This document shows, piece by piece, positions 8,798 through 17,265 of a stretch of 64,000 nt of DNA. The notes under the pieces were generated by a model, which was not told the DNA's origin, did not search any database, and saw only the letters and a program-made list of their open reading frames with translations. The translations under genes and the position numbers were made by a program. Position 1 is the stretch's first letter. Each line of letters opens with the position of its first letter. Origin of the DNA: Evansella caseinilytica (GTDB lineage: Bacteria; Bacillota; Bacilli; Bacillales; Salisediminibacteriaceae); the NCBI RefSeq assembly GCF_900107275.1, contig NZ_FNPI01000006.1, positions 124,001 through 188,000 on the forward strand. The letters are read 5' to 3'.

Positions 8798-8852
8798 GTT
8801 AGTTACATAAAGTAAGTAAGGAAATTAAAATTTTTGGGAGGGTGAAGAAAAA

Positions 8853-9380
8853 ATGTCGACTTTCACATTAGACAGAGTACACAGCGGCATCGCATTTCAA
8901 GTGCGGCATATGATGGTGTCAAAGGCAAAGGGGGAGTTTCGTCAATTCGATGTTCAACTGGAAGGGGATATTCAGCACCTGGAAGGACTAAAAGTGGAAG
9001 TAACTGTGGATGCGGCGTCAATTCATACAAACAATGATGATCGAGACGGTCATTTACGTTCTGCCGATTTTTTTGATGTTGACAACTACCGGGACATCAA
9101 AATTGTGGGAGAATCGATCAAAAAAATATCTGATAACGAATATGAACTAACGGCAAAAGTCACTATCAAAGAGGTAACGAAAACGGAGACCTTCCATGTT
9201 GAATTTAACGGGACTTCAAAAAACCCAATGGATGGAAGCATGGTGACAGGCTTTGATGTAGAAGGCAAGCTGAATCGTGAAGATTACGGTTTAACCTGGA
9301 ATGCACCGCTGGAAACCGGCGGCTTACTGATCGGCAAAGAAGTGAAAATAAGTGGAAATTTTGAATTTGTTGTCGGGTAA
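8853..9380 (+). CDS. YceI family lipid/isoprenoid-binding protein
   Basis: 175-residue protein covering one full YceI beta-barrel domain. It opens with the family's FTLDRVHSGIAFQVRHMMVSK stretch and ends with a conserved beta-strand region (ALETGGLLIGKEVKI-like). YceI barrels bind long-chain isoprenoid or amide lipids; a precise role is not known. Unlike E. coli YceI it has no signal peptide, so it is cytoplasmic, as is usual in Bacillus. The start has GGGAGGGTG upstream. Single gene with its own promoter and terminator. Confidence 0.85.
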   Translation: MSTFTLDRVHSGIAFQVRHMMVSKAKGEFRQFDVQLEGDIQHLEGLKVEVTVDAASIHTNNDDRDGHLRSADFFDVDNYRDIKIVGESIKKISDNEYELTAKVTIKEVTKTETFHVEFNGTSKNPMDGSMVTGFDVEGKLNREDYGLTWNAPLETGGLLIGKEVKISGNFEFVVG

Positions 9381-9457
9381 TTGCTTGCTGCTTCGTTTGA
9401 TTCAATAAAAAAACATAGCTTGTATTTTCCCTTCATCAGCAATGTCTCAGCACGAAC

Positions 9458-9496
9458 TCTTTCCGGACGATGATACCGTCGGAAAGGTTTTTTTTC
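9458..9496 (+). terminator. Rho-independent terminator
   Basis: CTTTCCGGACG / CGTCGGAAAG stem followed by a run of eight T, behind the YceI gene. Confidence 0.85.
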
Positions 9497-9627
9497 GTCG
9501 TTTACATTGCTTCCAGCAATTACTATCCCGTTGATAAGCATTTTCTGTATAAAAAAGGGAGCTGTCAATAACAATATATCCTAACTGATGAAAATCAGAA
9601 TCCCATTTTCAAAAGGAGTTGGACAAA

Positions 9628-9828
9628 ATGGCACGATCAAATAACAACAATCAATTGTTGGTATCAGGTGTTCAGCAGGCTATTGACCAAATGAAGTATG
9701 AGATTGCACAGGAATTTGGGGTAAATTTAGGGCCGGACACAACATCTCGCCAGAACGGTTCCGTTGGAGGCGAAATTACTAAGCGTCTTGTATCCATGGC
9801 CCAGCAGCAGTTGAGCGGATCACGCTAA
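9628..9828 (+). CDS. Alpha/beta-type small acid-soluble spore protein
   Basis: 66-residue SASP that coats spore DNA, forcing an A-like helix and protecting it from UV and heat. Features seen: the Asn/Gln-rich N-terminus (SNNNNQLL), the EIAQEFGV germination-protease site (cleavage after E in EFG-type), and the [19 protein letters not shown]-binding helix. The ATG at 9628 follows AAAAGGAGTTGG with good spacing. It is expected to be made in the forespore under sigma G; I did not identify a convincing sigma G promoter. It is monocistronic, followed by a strong terminator. Confidence 0.95.
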   Translation: MARSNNNNQLLVSGVQQAIDQMKYEIAQEFGVNLGPDTTSRQNGSVGGEITKRLVSMAQQQLSGSR

Positions 9829-9860
9829 ACTCATTTGAAAAAAGTGTACCAGATAATCAT

Positions 9861-9912
9861 GAAAGGTGGTGTCTCAAAAGGGTGTTTTTTCTCTTTTGAG
9901 ACACCACCTTTG
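9861..9912 (+). terminator. Strong terminator hairpin
   Basis: Nineteen-base perfect arms starting AAAGGTGGTGTCTC at 9862 and ending at 9911, around GGGTGTTTTTTCT. The arm GGTGGTGTCTCAAAAGG also forms the end hairpin of the modular family B repeat at 17266, so terminators and repeats share sequence in this genome. Confidence 0.85.
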
Positions 9913-10031
9913 CATTCATCAGGAAAAAACGTTTTGAGGGTGGAAGGATAGGAACGTAACAGACTGATGGAAAGCACCACCCGTTGTCATGCTCCAGAAG
10001 GCTGTCCAAACATTCGTCGTTGGAAAAATAT

Positions 10032-10124
10032 TAGCGTGTTATTTTCGGATAGAGGGAGTTCCAGAGTGGAATCGTTCCGGAAAGTAGTATCCGCAGTCCG
10101 CACTCTGAAACCGAACACGCCAAT
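10032..10124. other. Nested inverted repeats, possible structured RNA
   Basis: Between the SASP terminator and the regulator gene, several arms pair in nested fashion: GCGTGTT with AACACGC, CGGATA with TATCCG, CCAGAGTG with CACTCTG, and GGAATCGTTCC as an inner hairpin. The gap 9913-10151 has no other content. No promoter or T-tract was found, so this may be a degenerate mobile hairpin element or a small RNA. Confidence 0.3.
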
Positions 10125-10151
10125 GACATAAGTATAGCGGCATTCTTTACC

Positions 10152-10706
10152 TTACTTCCCGTTTCCGCTCCAGCCTCCATCACTCGACTTTTCTGGAATA
10201 AACGCAGCGGCCATGGTCCGCTTTCTTCGATCGGGGCGAGGATCGAAATGATATTTTTTCAACAGCTGCTGATAATCTTGCCGGAAATTTGTCCATTCTT
10301 CCCGATTGAGCTGCAATTCAAGCTGATGAAAGCCGTAGCCGTCCGTATCAAAATCTACTTCCCCTTCAAAATATTCTTCCGTCATTCGGACGAGATTTGC
10401 GTAATACATGATGAAATACCGGATGAATTCCTCTTTTGAAATATGCTTTGCTTCATCAGGTGTAATGAAGCTTTTACGAGTATCCAGTGTATAGGTTTTT
10501 TCCACTGCACCGCGAATTGGCTGCTCGCCTTCAACGATGACAATCCCGTGTTTTTTTAAAATGTTCAGCTGGCGATACATCGTCGCTTGCGGAACCTCTT
10601 TAATGTTGTCCAGTAATTGCTGAACCGTCATCGAACGGCCGGCAAGGGCCTGGATAATTTTCATGCGCACCGGATGCAGAAGGACATCCCCTTTTGATTG
10701 AGTCAT
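10152..10706 (-). CDS. ArsR-like winged-helix transcriptional regulator
   Basis: 184 residues. Residues 8-75 form a winged helix-turn-helix of the HTH_20/ArsR-like kind (HPVRMKIIQAL, then ATMYRQLNILKKHGIV as recognition helix and wing). The C-terminal half is helical with no metal-binding Cys cluster, so it is not a classic metal sensor. This fused arrangement is common in Bacillus regulators of transporters or stress genes. It is transcribed leftwards, divergent from the DUF1992 gene with 119 bases between; the shared region holds AACTAAAGCAAGAAAGT, a possible operator. The target is unknown. Confidence 0.7.
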   Translation of the reverse strand: MTQSKGDVLLHPVRMKIIQALAGRSMTVQQLLDNIKEVPQATMYRQLNILKKHGIVIVEGEQPIRGAVEKTYTLDTRKSFITPDEAKHISKEEFIRYFIMYYANLVRMTEEYFEGEVDFDTDGYGFHQLELQLNREEWTNFRQDYQQLLKKYHFDPRPDRRKRTMAAAFIPEKSSDGGWSGNGK

Positions 10707-10825
10707 TAGTACAGATCACACTTTCTTTCGTTTTTCTTGCGCTGACTGGAGGTATATTTAAAGTATAATATAACTAAAGCAAGAAAGTAATGATGGAAAA
10801 AAACAGCCGAAGGGAGTAAAGTGCT

Positions 10826-11212
10826 ATGAGTCGATTATCCGATGAGTCCTCCGGGCATGATTTGATGAGTAAAATCTATAAGGAGTATGAAAAAAAGGGC
10901 GGTTTTGATGATCTTCCGGGAAAAGGGAAGCCGCTTCCGGCAGAAGCGTTAACAGGAGATGCGTTATATGGCATCCTGAAAAATGCCAATTACCTTCCGG
11001 CGTGGGTCGCCAAGCAGCATGAAGTGCGCGATGCCATCCTTGAGCTGTTGCAACAGATAGAACAGGAGAAGCTTCCTTTACCGGAGCAAGAAAAACGAAT
11101 AAAAGAAATGAATAAGAAAGTAAAAAAATATAACAAAATGTGCCCGATGATGCTGCAAAAACCCCTCGTTTCCAGAGAGTCATTGACAGTGGATAAAGAA
11201 AGGTGGAGCTGA
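10826..11212 (+). CDS. DUF1992 (DnaJC28 conserved domain) protein
   Basis: 128 residues. The N-terminal 70 residues match the DUF1992 pattern (DDLPGKGKPL, then ANYLPAWVAKQHEV), a small domain found alone in bacteria and next to a J domain in animal DNAJC28. The C-terminal part is a basic coiled-coil-like helix. The biochemical role is unknown. RBS GGGAG lies eight bases before ATG. It is divergent from the regulator at 10152 and about 190 bases upstream of the CotF-like gene. Confidence 0.75.
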   Translation: MSRLSDESSGHDLMSKIYKEYEKKGGFDDLPGKGKPLPAEALTGDALYGILKNANYLPAWVAKQHEVRDAILELLQQIEQEKLPLPEQEKRIKEMNKKVKKYNKMCPMMLQKPLVSRESLTVDKERWS

Positions 11213-11398
11213 AGACATCTCCGGATGGATGATAGTGCTAGAATGAGGATGCTTCCGTCCGCGGTGTTGCGTTTGGTTTTTAAATATATGAGCAAAAGGT
11301 AAAAATGCGAAAATGAAATTTTACAAACAGGAACGGAAACAATCTGCTACGAATAGGCTGGTGGTGAATACAATCGATGGAAAGGAAGTTTTAAAACG

Positions 11399-11896
11399 AT
11401 GAGCAATGAACATTTGGCATGGCACGAAACGTTGGAAATTCATGAACTTGTCGCATTTCAATCCAATGGACTGATGAAATTAAAAAAAGCGCTCGCTGAA
11501 ATCGAAAATCAAGATTTAATCAAGCTTTATAAGACAGCGATTGAAGGAATAACATCTAATTTAATGGAGCTTTTGCAATTTTATCCGGATATGCCCCGGG
11601 AAGAGACAAATGGGGAGAACTGGACAGAGGCACGGGAAGAAAGGCGGTCACCAGGCTTCCACGCGGGTGATCTGTTAGGATTAGCCAAAACATCTGTGCG
11701 TAATTATGCGATAGCGATTACAGAAACGGCTACCCCGGAAGTCCGGCAAGTACTTAAGAAACATTTAAACAATGGCGTCGATCTGCATGCGAGGGTCTTT
11801 CATTATATGGAGAAAAACGGCCTCTACCCTGCTTACGATTTGGAAAAACTGCTGACGGGAGACGTACAGCTTGCAAGAAAAGCGTTGAAAGAATAA
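11399..11896 (+). CDS. CotF-family spore coat protein
   Basis: 165 residues, helical. Two repeats of the coat-protein ferritin-like helical hairpin can be seen: HETLEIHELVAFQSNGLMKL near the N-terminus and GDLLGLAKTSVRNYAIAITE near residue 95, both diagnostic of the CotF/YhcQ family. Expected in the inner coat of the spore under mother-cell sigma factors. A related pair of genes at 14265 and 14488 encodes the same two halves as separate proteins. ATG preceded by AAAGGAAG. Function is structural; the exact paralogue is not assigned. Confidence 0.8.
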   Translation: MSNEHLAWHETLEIHELVAFQSNGLMKLKKALAEIENQDLIKLYKTAIEGITSNLMELLQFYPDMPREETNGENWTEAREERRSPGFHAGDLLGLAKTSVRNYAIAITETATPEVRQVLKKHLNNGVDLHARVFHYMEKNGLYPAYDLEKLLTGDVQLARKALKE

Positions 11897-11964
11897 ATAG
11901 CTACGCTGTGGAAACGGAAACCAGCGGAATATCTTCTGATCGACCGTTGTCCTGAAAAAGGATA

Positions 11965-12051
11965 ATTTCACTTTTTCAGTGGCTTCTCATTCATCGATCG
12001 GAGATGTTTTGGTGGTTTTTTTTGGATGAATGAGAGGAAAAAAAGTGAAAA
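11965..12051 (+). other. Long imperfect hairpin downstream of the CotF-like gene
   Basis: Outer arms TTTCACTTTTT (11966) and AAAAAGTGAAA (12040) enclose inner arms TCTCATTCATC (11985-11995) and GATGAATGAGA (12025-12035). It may terminate the upstream gene; the loop contains eight T. The promoter of the next gene has to lie within or just after it. Confidence 0.45.
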
Positions 12052-12090
12052 AAATAAGAAAAGACAATATTTTTCAAGGAGTTGTCGATC

Positions 12091-12324
12091 ATGAAAGCAA
12101 AGAAAAACAAGTGCAGCTTCGCCGCGGATAAGGTGACGTTGACAAGCGCACCGGAAGAGCGAGAAATGACCGTCAATACAAAGGTAAGTTCATTAAATCC
12201 GCTTCATTCCAATCAGTATTATCCCGGTGACTCGGTTGATGCTCATCAAGAATTGGAAGAAGCCAATCTAGATTTGGCTGAGGATGAACTGCGTCAGCAA
12301 AATGAAAATAATGCACTGGACTAA
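12091..12324 (+). CDS. Small hydrophilic protein of unknown function
   Basis: 77 residues from ATG 12091, preceded by AAGGAG with ideal spacing. The product is acidic at its C-terminus (ELEEANLDLAEDELRQQNEN) and basic at its N-terminus (MKAKKNKC), with no membrane segment. I do not recognise a family. It lies among spore-coat and sporulation genes, so a spore role is possible but only by context. Confidence 0.6.
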   Translation: MKAKKNKCSFAADKVTLTSAPEEREMTVNTKVSSLNPLHSNQYYPGDSVDAHQELEEANLDLAEDELRQQNENNALD

Positions 12325-12352
12325 TTTTCTTTCGTTTCCTCTATGAGTAAAG

Positions 12353-12378
12353 TATAATTAATTACAAAAAGTAATTAA
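12353..12378 (+). promoter_or_regulatory. Promoter -10 and perfect operator of the VOC dioxygenase gene
   Basis: TTAATTAC-AAAAA-GTAATTAA (12358-12378) is a perfect 8-bp inverted repeat starting at the end of a consensus TATAAT (12353-12358). Such TTAATTAC-type palindromes are bound by MarR/DUF24 repressors (CatR/YodB type) that respond to catechol and quinones in B. subtilis and control catechol dioxygenases. No regulator gene lies next to it. Confidence 0.6.
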
Positions 12379-12411
12379 CTATATTTTTTAAAAAGAAATG
12401 GGGAATAAGCG

Positions 12412-13305
12412 GTGGATCAGCACGCAGAGATTCAACAAGTAGAACTAATTGTAGCCGATTTAAAACGGGCGAAACAATTTTATGAAAAATGCCTTGGCTT
12501 TTCTGTCCTTGATGAACAGGATAACGCTGCCTGTTTAGGTGTGGAGGATCAGGCGCCTATCTTGATCCTCCGCGAAAATAAAGATGTTTTGCCAAAGCGT
12601 CCTGAAGCGACCGGTCTGTATCACTTCGCGATTTTGCTTCCGTCGAGAAGCGATTTAGGGAGCTGGCTCGCCCATATTTCCACCCAAAATTACTCGTTGA
12701 CCGGAGGCAGTGATCACCGCTTCAGCGAAGCCATTTACTTGAATGATCCGGATGGGATTGGTATCGAAGTGTATGCCGACCGGAGCACGGAAACATGGGA
12801 AACAGAGGATAATCTGCTTCGCAATGTCGGCAATGCTCCGTTGGATGTAGACGGATTGCTGGAGGAAGGAGCAGGCCGGCGCTGGTCCGGGCTTCCTGCC
12901 GGGACAAAGATCGGTCATATTCATCTCCATGTGAATGATCTTGCGAAAGCGAGCGCGTATTATGAGACGATTTTAGGATTTCAGCGAAAAATAATGATAC
13001 CGGACAGCCTGCTTTTTATCGCCGCCGGGACGTACCACCACCACATCGGCTTTAATACTTGGGGCGGGGTGGATAAACGGATGGTGTCCCGTATGGCCGC
13101 GGGAATGACTGGATATACTGTACGCGTCACCGACGAAGAGCAATTATCGGCATTACTTGATAAATTAAAAGCTGCCGGTATTCCCATCGAGTATATAAAT
13201 GATAAATATACCGTTACCGATCCGTTTGGTTTTGCCTTGTTTTTTGTGTCCGGTCCACGCAATACTCCTGATTTTTTGAACGGAATACCAAAAAGTGAGC
13301 AGTGA
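12412..13305 (+). CDS. Catechol 2,3-dioxygenase-like VOC protein (CatE-like)
   Basis: 297 residues containing two vicinal-oxygen-chelate modules: one about residues 5-120, the second about 160-285. Conserved stretches include TGLYHFAILLPSR, YLNDPDGIGIEVYADR, KIGHIHLHVNDL and YHHHIGFNTW; the His and Glu residues in these are the usual metal ligands. Members of this group cleave catechol extradiol or detoxify related compounds, as B. subtilis CatE does. Start GTG 12412 has GGGGAATAAGC upstream; weak but the only frame start near the promoter. Monocistronic behind a perfect palindromic operator. Confidence 0.8.
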   Translation: MDQHAEIQQVELIVADLKRAKQFYEKCLGFSVLDEQDNAACLGVEDQAPILILRENKDVLPKRPEATGLYHFAILLPSRSDLGSWLAHISTQNYSLTGGSDHRFSEAIYLNDPDGIGIEVYADRSTETWETEDNLLRNVGNAPLDVDGLLEEGAGRRWSGLPAGTKIGHIHLHVNDLAKASAYYETILGFQRKIMIPDSLLFIAAGTYHHHIGFNTWGGVDKRMVSRMAAGMTGYTVRVTDEEQLSALLDKLKAAGIPIEYINDKYTVTDPFGFALFFVSGPRNTPDFLNGIPKSEQ

Positions 13306-13366
13306 AAAACGGAGCAGCTATTGACATACTACAGATATACGCCTAGCTGATGCAGGGAGGTGTCAC

Positions 13367-14095
13367 ATGATGACGGAAGAACAACGAAGCAGGCTGAAAA
13401 ATATATTGCAGGAAATGGAACAAAGCTTGGAAAAGCGGTTGAAAAAAGGGCATTTCGGATTGGAATACAGTTTGATTAAGGAATCTGCCGGAGAATTATC
13501 CAATTATGATAACCACCCCGGTGACCATGGAACGGAGCTGTACGAACGGGAAAAGGATATAGCCCTGAATGAGCATGCGGAAGATCAGCTGGTAAAAATC
13601 AAACTGGCACTGCGAGCGATTGAAGAGGGATCGTATGGAATATGCGAAGTTTGCGGCGAACCGATTCCATATGAACGGTTAGAAACGATTCCGACCACGA
13701 GAACATGCGTTGACCACTCGGAAGAAAATGTGGTGCCGGATACCAGGCCGGCAGAGGAAGATGTTATCAGCCCGGCTTTCGGTCGATTTGAATATGATGA
13801 AAGCAAGCGGGAAGAAACATTTTTTGATGCGGAGGATTCGTGGCAGACAGTAAGCGCCTTTGGTTCGTCGGAAACACCGTCGGACTTTTATGATACGGAG
13901 AAAGATTATAACAATATGTATGTGGAATCGGATGAAAATGTTGGTTACGTGGAAGACGTGGAAAACATTGCTGCTGCCAATATGGAAGGAAATTTTTCAG
14001 GACTAAGCATCGATCATCATAAGTATGAAAAATACCTGGATGAAAATGAAATCACTTCCATACTCGATAAAAAAGAAGACGAGGATGAAAGGTAA
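13367..14095 (+). CDS. yteA: YteA family sporulation protein, DksA/TraR zinc finger
   Basis: 242 residues. The N-terminal 90 residues are a coiled-coil hairpin, then a DksA/TraR-type zinc finger (GICEVCGEPIPYERL, then TCVDH; ligands Cys-Cys-Cys-His) near 92-117. An acidic C-terminal extension follows. The arrangement matches the YteA/YocK group of Bacillus, in which YteA is sporulation associated; binding to RNA polymerase is inferred from the DksA fold only. GGGAGGTG precedes two consecutive ATG codons (13367 and 13370); either could start translation. Followed by a strong terminator. Confidence 0.85.
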   Translation: MMTEEQRSRLKNILQEMEQSLEKRLKKGHFGLEYSLIKESAGELSNYDNHPGDHGTELYEREKDIALNEHAEDQLVKIKLALRAIEEGSYGICEVCGEPIPYERLETIPTTRTCVDHSEENVVPDTRPAEEDVISPAFGRFEYDESKREETFFDAEDSWQTVSAFGSSETPSDFYDTEKDYNNMYVESDENVGYVEDVENIAAANMEGNFSGLSIDHHKYEKYLDENEITSILDKKEDEDER

Positions 14096-14124
14096 AAGCA
14101 GGGCAAAAGGGCTATTGGATGTCC

Positions 14125-14176
14125 AGAGGGGTCGCATCGAGGAGACAGTCTCCGCTATGCGACCCCTCGTTATTTT
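14125..14176 (+). terminator. Rho-independent terminator
   Basis: GAGGGGTCGCAT / ATGCGACCCCTC arms with an inner GGAGACAGTCTCC hairpin, followed by GTTATTTTTT. Confidence 0.9.
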
Positions 14177-14264
14177 TTGGCGTTTTGTCCGAGAGCATGT
14201 ACCAGAAACAACCTAGGTTGATGCGTGCGTAAAACACACATCATATATATGGAGGTGATTGAAA

Positions 14265-14471
14265 ATGAATCAGCAATACCACTCTGGTTTAGCGGTTCAT
14301 GAAACTGCCGAATTGCATGAATTGCTTATGTTTAAAACCAACTGTTTGCAAAAATCAACGGTGATGGAATCACAGGTTCACGACCCGCAGCTGAAAGCAC
14401 TGTTGCAGCAGGATATTCAGACGGGGAGAAGCAATATTCAGGTGCTTCAACAGCTTTTACCACAGCAATAA
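14265..14471 (+). CDS. Small CotF-family spore coat protein (N-terminal half type)
   Basis: 68 residues from ATG 14265 behind a perfect GGAGGTGATT. The helical sequence HETAELHELLMFKTNCLQKS matches the first helix pair of the CotF family and of the protein at 11399. In B. subtilis the yraG-yraF pair has the same split layout. It is directly followed (17-base gap) by the gene carrying the second half, so they form one operon. Confidence 0.75.
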   Translation: MNQQYHSGLAVHETAELHELLMFKTNCLQKSTVMESQVHDPQLKALLQQDIQTGRSNIQVLQQLLPQQ

Positions 14472-14487
14472 AGGGAGAGATGTCGAC

Positions 14488-15093
14488 GTGATAAATCAGC
14501 CAATACCTTCCCAAGTCCACATGGTGATGAATGAGCAAGCCATCGCCACCGATTTGCTATTGACATCGAAAAATGCAGTCCGCAACTGTGCTTATGCAAT
14601 AACAGAAACGACAACACCGAATGTGCGCAAGGTACTGAATCAGCAGTTGCAGCAGGCGGTCGCTTTTCATGAACAAGTGGCCGATTATATGATAAATAAA
14701 GGATATTACCGGCCGTTTGATTTACAGCAGCAACTATCTTTAGATCAGCAAATGGCACAGAATGCGATGCAAGGCAATAGGAATATCACTGGTACGGCGG
14801 CACCAACTGCCGGTGCAGGTGTTCTACCGGAAATGCCATTTCAACCGGGACCAGCGGCTGCAGACGCAACTACAGGTTCACTTGCAACAACTACCATCGG
14901 TTCCTCCTATGCCCAGACGACGGCTTCCGTCGGTAATGAACCAACACCGGGTAATGATAGTACAGGGAATGCAACTGCATGGAATGACACCTCCAAAGCA
15001 ATACCGGAACAGTTAGCGTCGGTTAATATGGATATTGATATTGAAGCGGATGATGATTTCGAGGAATACAATATTTACGATGATGCCTTTTAG
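14488..15093 (+). CDS. CotF-family spore coat protein with Thr/Asn/Gly-rich tail
   Basis: 201 residues from GTG 14488 with AAGGGAGAG upstream. Residues 10-95 carry the second CotF helical half (TDLLLTSKNAVRNCAYAITE). The C-terminal 100 residues are low complexity (Ala, Thr, Gly, Gln, Asn) and end in an acidic motif, unlike the compact B. subtilis YraF. The tail may mediate coat or exosporium interactions; this is inference. It is the last gene of the two-gene coat unit and is followed by a strong terminator. Confidence 0.75.
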   Translation: MINQPIPSQVHMVMNEQAIATDLLLTSKNAVRNCAYAITETTTPNVRKVLNQQLQQAVAFHEQVADYMINKGYYRPFDLQQQLSLDQQMAQNAMQGNRNITGTAAPTAGAGVLPEMPFQPGPAAADATTGSLATTTIGSSYAQTTASVGNEPTPGNDSTGNATAWNDTSKAIPEQLASVNMDIDIEADDDFEEYNIYDDAF

Positions 15094-15115
15094 CAGAGAA
15101 TGATAATGTGAAACG

Positions 15116-15173
15116 GTGGTTGTTCAAACAGGCACTTACTTAGCCTGTTTGAACAACCACTTTTGTTTTATTG
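15116..15173 (+). terminator. Strong terminator hairpin
   Basis: Perfect 18-base arms GTGGTTGTTCAAACAGGC / GCCTGTTTGAACAACCAC followed by TTTTGTTTTATT. The arm shares TTGTTCAAA with the end hairpins of the family C repeats. Confidence 0.9.
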
Positions 15174-15266
15174 GAAGGCTGTTCCGTAAGTTACGGTTGA
15201 TTTCATAATTTTGAGCGCCGCGCATTGCACGCCATAAATCTTTACAAAAAATTAAAATATAAATGA

Positions 15267-15295
15267 TTGCTTATATAAACGTTTGCTTATATAAT
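15267..15295 (+). promoter_or_regulatory. ars promoter and ArsR operator
   Basis: TTGCTT (15267) and TATAAT (15290) with a 17-base spacer. The 12-base block TTGCTTATATAA occurs twice as a direct repeat at 15267 and 15283, covering -35 and -10. An ArsR dimer bound here would block RNA polymerase; arsenite release would relieve it. Confidence 0.75.
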
Positions 15296-15321
15296 GGTAA
15301 TGAAAACGAGGAGTGATGTTC

Positions 15322-15669
15322 ATGGTTACCCGAATGACCTTGGATATGGAGCAAGGGGCTAAATTATTGAAGCTGTTAGGAGACAAGACACGGCTGACAA
15401 TCGTTTCCTTGCTGATGCAAGATGAATGCTGTGTATGCGAACTGGTGGAAATCTTGAAAATGAGCCAACCGTCCATCAGCCAGCACGTTGCGAAGCTGAA
15501 GTCGGCAGATATGATTAAAGAACGCAGACAGGGACAGTGGATCTTCTACCGAGTCAACAGAGAGGCGGAAGTCTTTCCGTTTGTGGAAAGCATCGTCTCC
15601 CATCTCCCGGACCAAAGGGAACATATTCAGGAACTGGAGCGGAGCGGGCTGCGGGTTTGTTGTCATTAA
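15322..15669 (+). CDS. arsR: ArsR, arsenite-responsive repressor
   Basis: 115-residue winged-helix repressor. The DNA-binding helix region QPSISQHVAKLKSADMIKERR is preceded by the metal-site helix with ECCVCELVE, the CxC As(III)-binding motif of type 1 ArsR. ATG 15322 is taken because GAGGAG lies eight bases upstream; two in-frame starts precede it. First gene of arsR-acr3-arsC; represses the operon until arsenite binds. Confidence 0.92.
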   Translation: MVTRMTLDMEQGAKLLKLLGDKTRLTIVSLLMQDECCVCELVEILKMSQPSISQHVAKLKSADMIKERRQGQWIFYRVNREAEVFPFVESIVSHLPDQREHIQELERSGLRVCCH

Positions 15670-15738
15670 ACAGCACGGTTTTCATCCAGCGTGTCGAACT
15701 CACGCCTTAAGTCGTTGGAAACGGAGGCATTTCATCAA

Positions 15739-16812
15739 ATGACGGATGAAAGTTTAAACGAAAGCGGAAAAGGGATTGGATTTTTTGAAAAATATTTAAC
15801 CGTTTGGGTAGCGCTGTGCATTGTTGTCGGAGTGGCCATCGGCCAGTGGCTTCCAGCGGTGCCGGATACGCTGAGCCGGTTTGAATATGCGCAAGTGTCG
15901 ATTCCGGTGGCGGTGTTGATTTGGCTGATGATATATCCGATGATGGCTCAAATCGATTTTTCAAGTATTGTAAATGCGGGAAAAAAGCCGAAGGGCCTTG
16001 TCATAACCCTTGTCGTGAACTGGATTGTCAAGCCGTTTACGATGTTTTTTTTCGCCTGGCTGTTCTTTCGGGTTATTTTCAGCCCGTTCATCACAAATGA
16101 TTTGGCAACGCAATACATCGCCGGAGCTGTTCTTTTAGGCGCGGCGCCCTGTACGGCAATGGTGTTTGTCTGGAGTTATTTAACAAAGGGCGATGCGGGT
16201 TATACGCTTGTGCAGGTGTCGATCAATGATATTATCTTAATTTTTGCCTATGGTCCTATTGTCATGTTTTTGTTGCGGGTTAATCATGTTATTGTCCCGC
16301 TGGACACCATTCTTTTATCCGTTTTTCTGTTTATTATTATCCCCCTTGCGGCAGGCTGGCTGTCGCGGATGTTCTTGATCAAGCGGAAAGGCTTGGAATG
16401 GTTCGAAGCGGTTTATTTGAAAAAGGTGGGGAAATTCACGATCATCGGACTGCTGTTGACATTGGTCATCATTTTTTCCTTCCAGGGGGATGTGATCATC
16501 AGTAATCCGTTCCATATCGGTCTGATCGCGGTCCCGCTAATCATTCAAACGCTGTTTATTTTCGTTATTGCCTATTTCTGGGCGAGGAAATGGCGATTGG
16601 AGCACAGTGTTGCCGCACCTGCGGCGATGATCGGTACGAGCAACTTTTTCGAGCTTGCCGTCGCCGTGGCGATAGCTTTGTTCGGGCTGAATTCCGGCGC
16701 CGCGCTGGCAACGGTTGTCGGCGTGCTGGTAGAAGTCCCGTTAATGCTGTATTTGGTGCGGATCGCTAATCGAACACGACACTGGTTTCCCGAAAGCAGC
16801 TTAGCAAAATGA
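15739..16812 (+). CDS. acr3: Acr3-type arsenite efflux permease
   Basis: 357-residue membrane protein with ten predicted helices. The conserved [12 protein letters not shown] segment with the functional Cys of Acr3 is at about residue 140, and the [28 protein letters not shown] region is typical. It exports As(OH)3 using the proton motive force. ATG 15739 is preferred because it follows ACGGAGG; an in-frame GTG upstream at 15691 has no ribosome binding site. It lies 69 bases after arsR and 31 bases before arsC. Confidence 0.92.
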   Translation: MTDESLNESGKGIGFFEKYLTVWVALCIVVGVAIGQWLPAVPDTLSRFEYAQVSIPVAVLIWLMIYPMMAQIDFSSIVNAGKKPKGLVITLVVNWIVKPFTMFFFAWLFFRVIFSPFITNDLATQYIAGAVLLGAAPCTAMVFVWSYLTKGDAGYTLVQVSINDIILIFAYGPIVMFLLRVNHVIVPLDTILLSVFLFIIIPLAAGWLSRMFLIKRKGLEWFEAVYLKKVGKFTIIGLLLTLVIIFSFQGDVIISNPFHIGLIAVPLIIQTLFIFVIAYFWARKWRLEHSVAAPAAMIGTSNFFELAVAVAIALFGLNSGAALATVVGVLVEVPLMLYLVRIANRTRHWFPESSLAK

Positions 16813-16843
16813 TATGACGATGAAAGAAAAGGAGCAATCGATA

Positions 16844-17263
16844 ATGTCAAAACCGATTATTTACTTTTTATGCACCGGCAATTCCTGCCGCAGTCAGATG
16901 GCGGAGGGCTGGGGAAAAAAATATTTAGGGGATAAATACGACGTGTATTCTGCCGGCATTGAAGCTCATGGTGTCAATCCAAAGGCAGTTCAGGCAATGA
17001 AGGAAGTCGATGTTGACATTTCCGAGCAAACATCGGATACGATTGATCAGGAGCTGTTAAAGCGCGCCGATTTCGTTGTGACGCTTTGCGGACATGCAAA
17101 TGACGTTTGCCCGGCAACCCCGCCGAATAAAGAGCGGGTGCATTGGGGCTTTGACGATCCGGCGAAAGCCGAGGGAACGGAAGAGGAAAAATGGCAGGTC
17201 TTTCAGCGGGTTCGTGATGAAATCGGCGAACGGATCAAAACGTTTGCGAAAACTGGAAAATAA
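16844..17263 (+). CDS. arsC: Arsenate reductase, thioredoxin-coupled
   Basis: 139 residues, the same length as B. subtilis/S. aureus ArsC. The low-molecular-weight phosphatase loop CTGNSCR begins at Cys10, and the redox cysteines Cys82 and Cys89 (LCGHANDVC) are both present, so the triple-cysteine thioredoxin mechanism is intact. It reduces arsenate to arsenite for export by Acr3. ATG 16844 has AAAGGAGC upstream. Last gene of the operon; a family B repeat begins three bases after its stop. Confidence 0.95.
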   Translation: MSKPIIYFLCTGNSCRSQMAEGWGKKYLGDKYDVYSAGIEAHGVNPKAVQAMKEVDVDISEQTSDTIDQELLKRADFVVTLCGHANDVCPATPPNKERVHWGFDDPAKAEGTEEEKWQVFQRVRDEIGERIKTFAKTGK

Positions 17264-17265
17264 AA

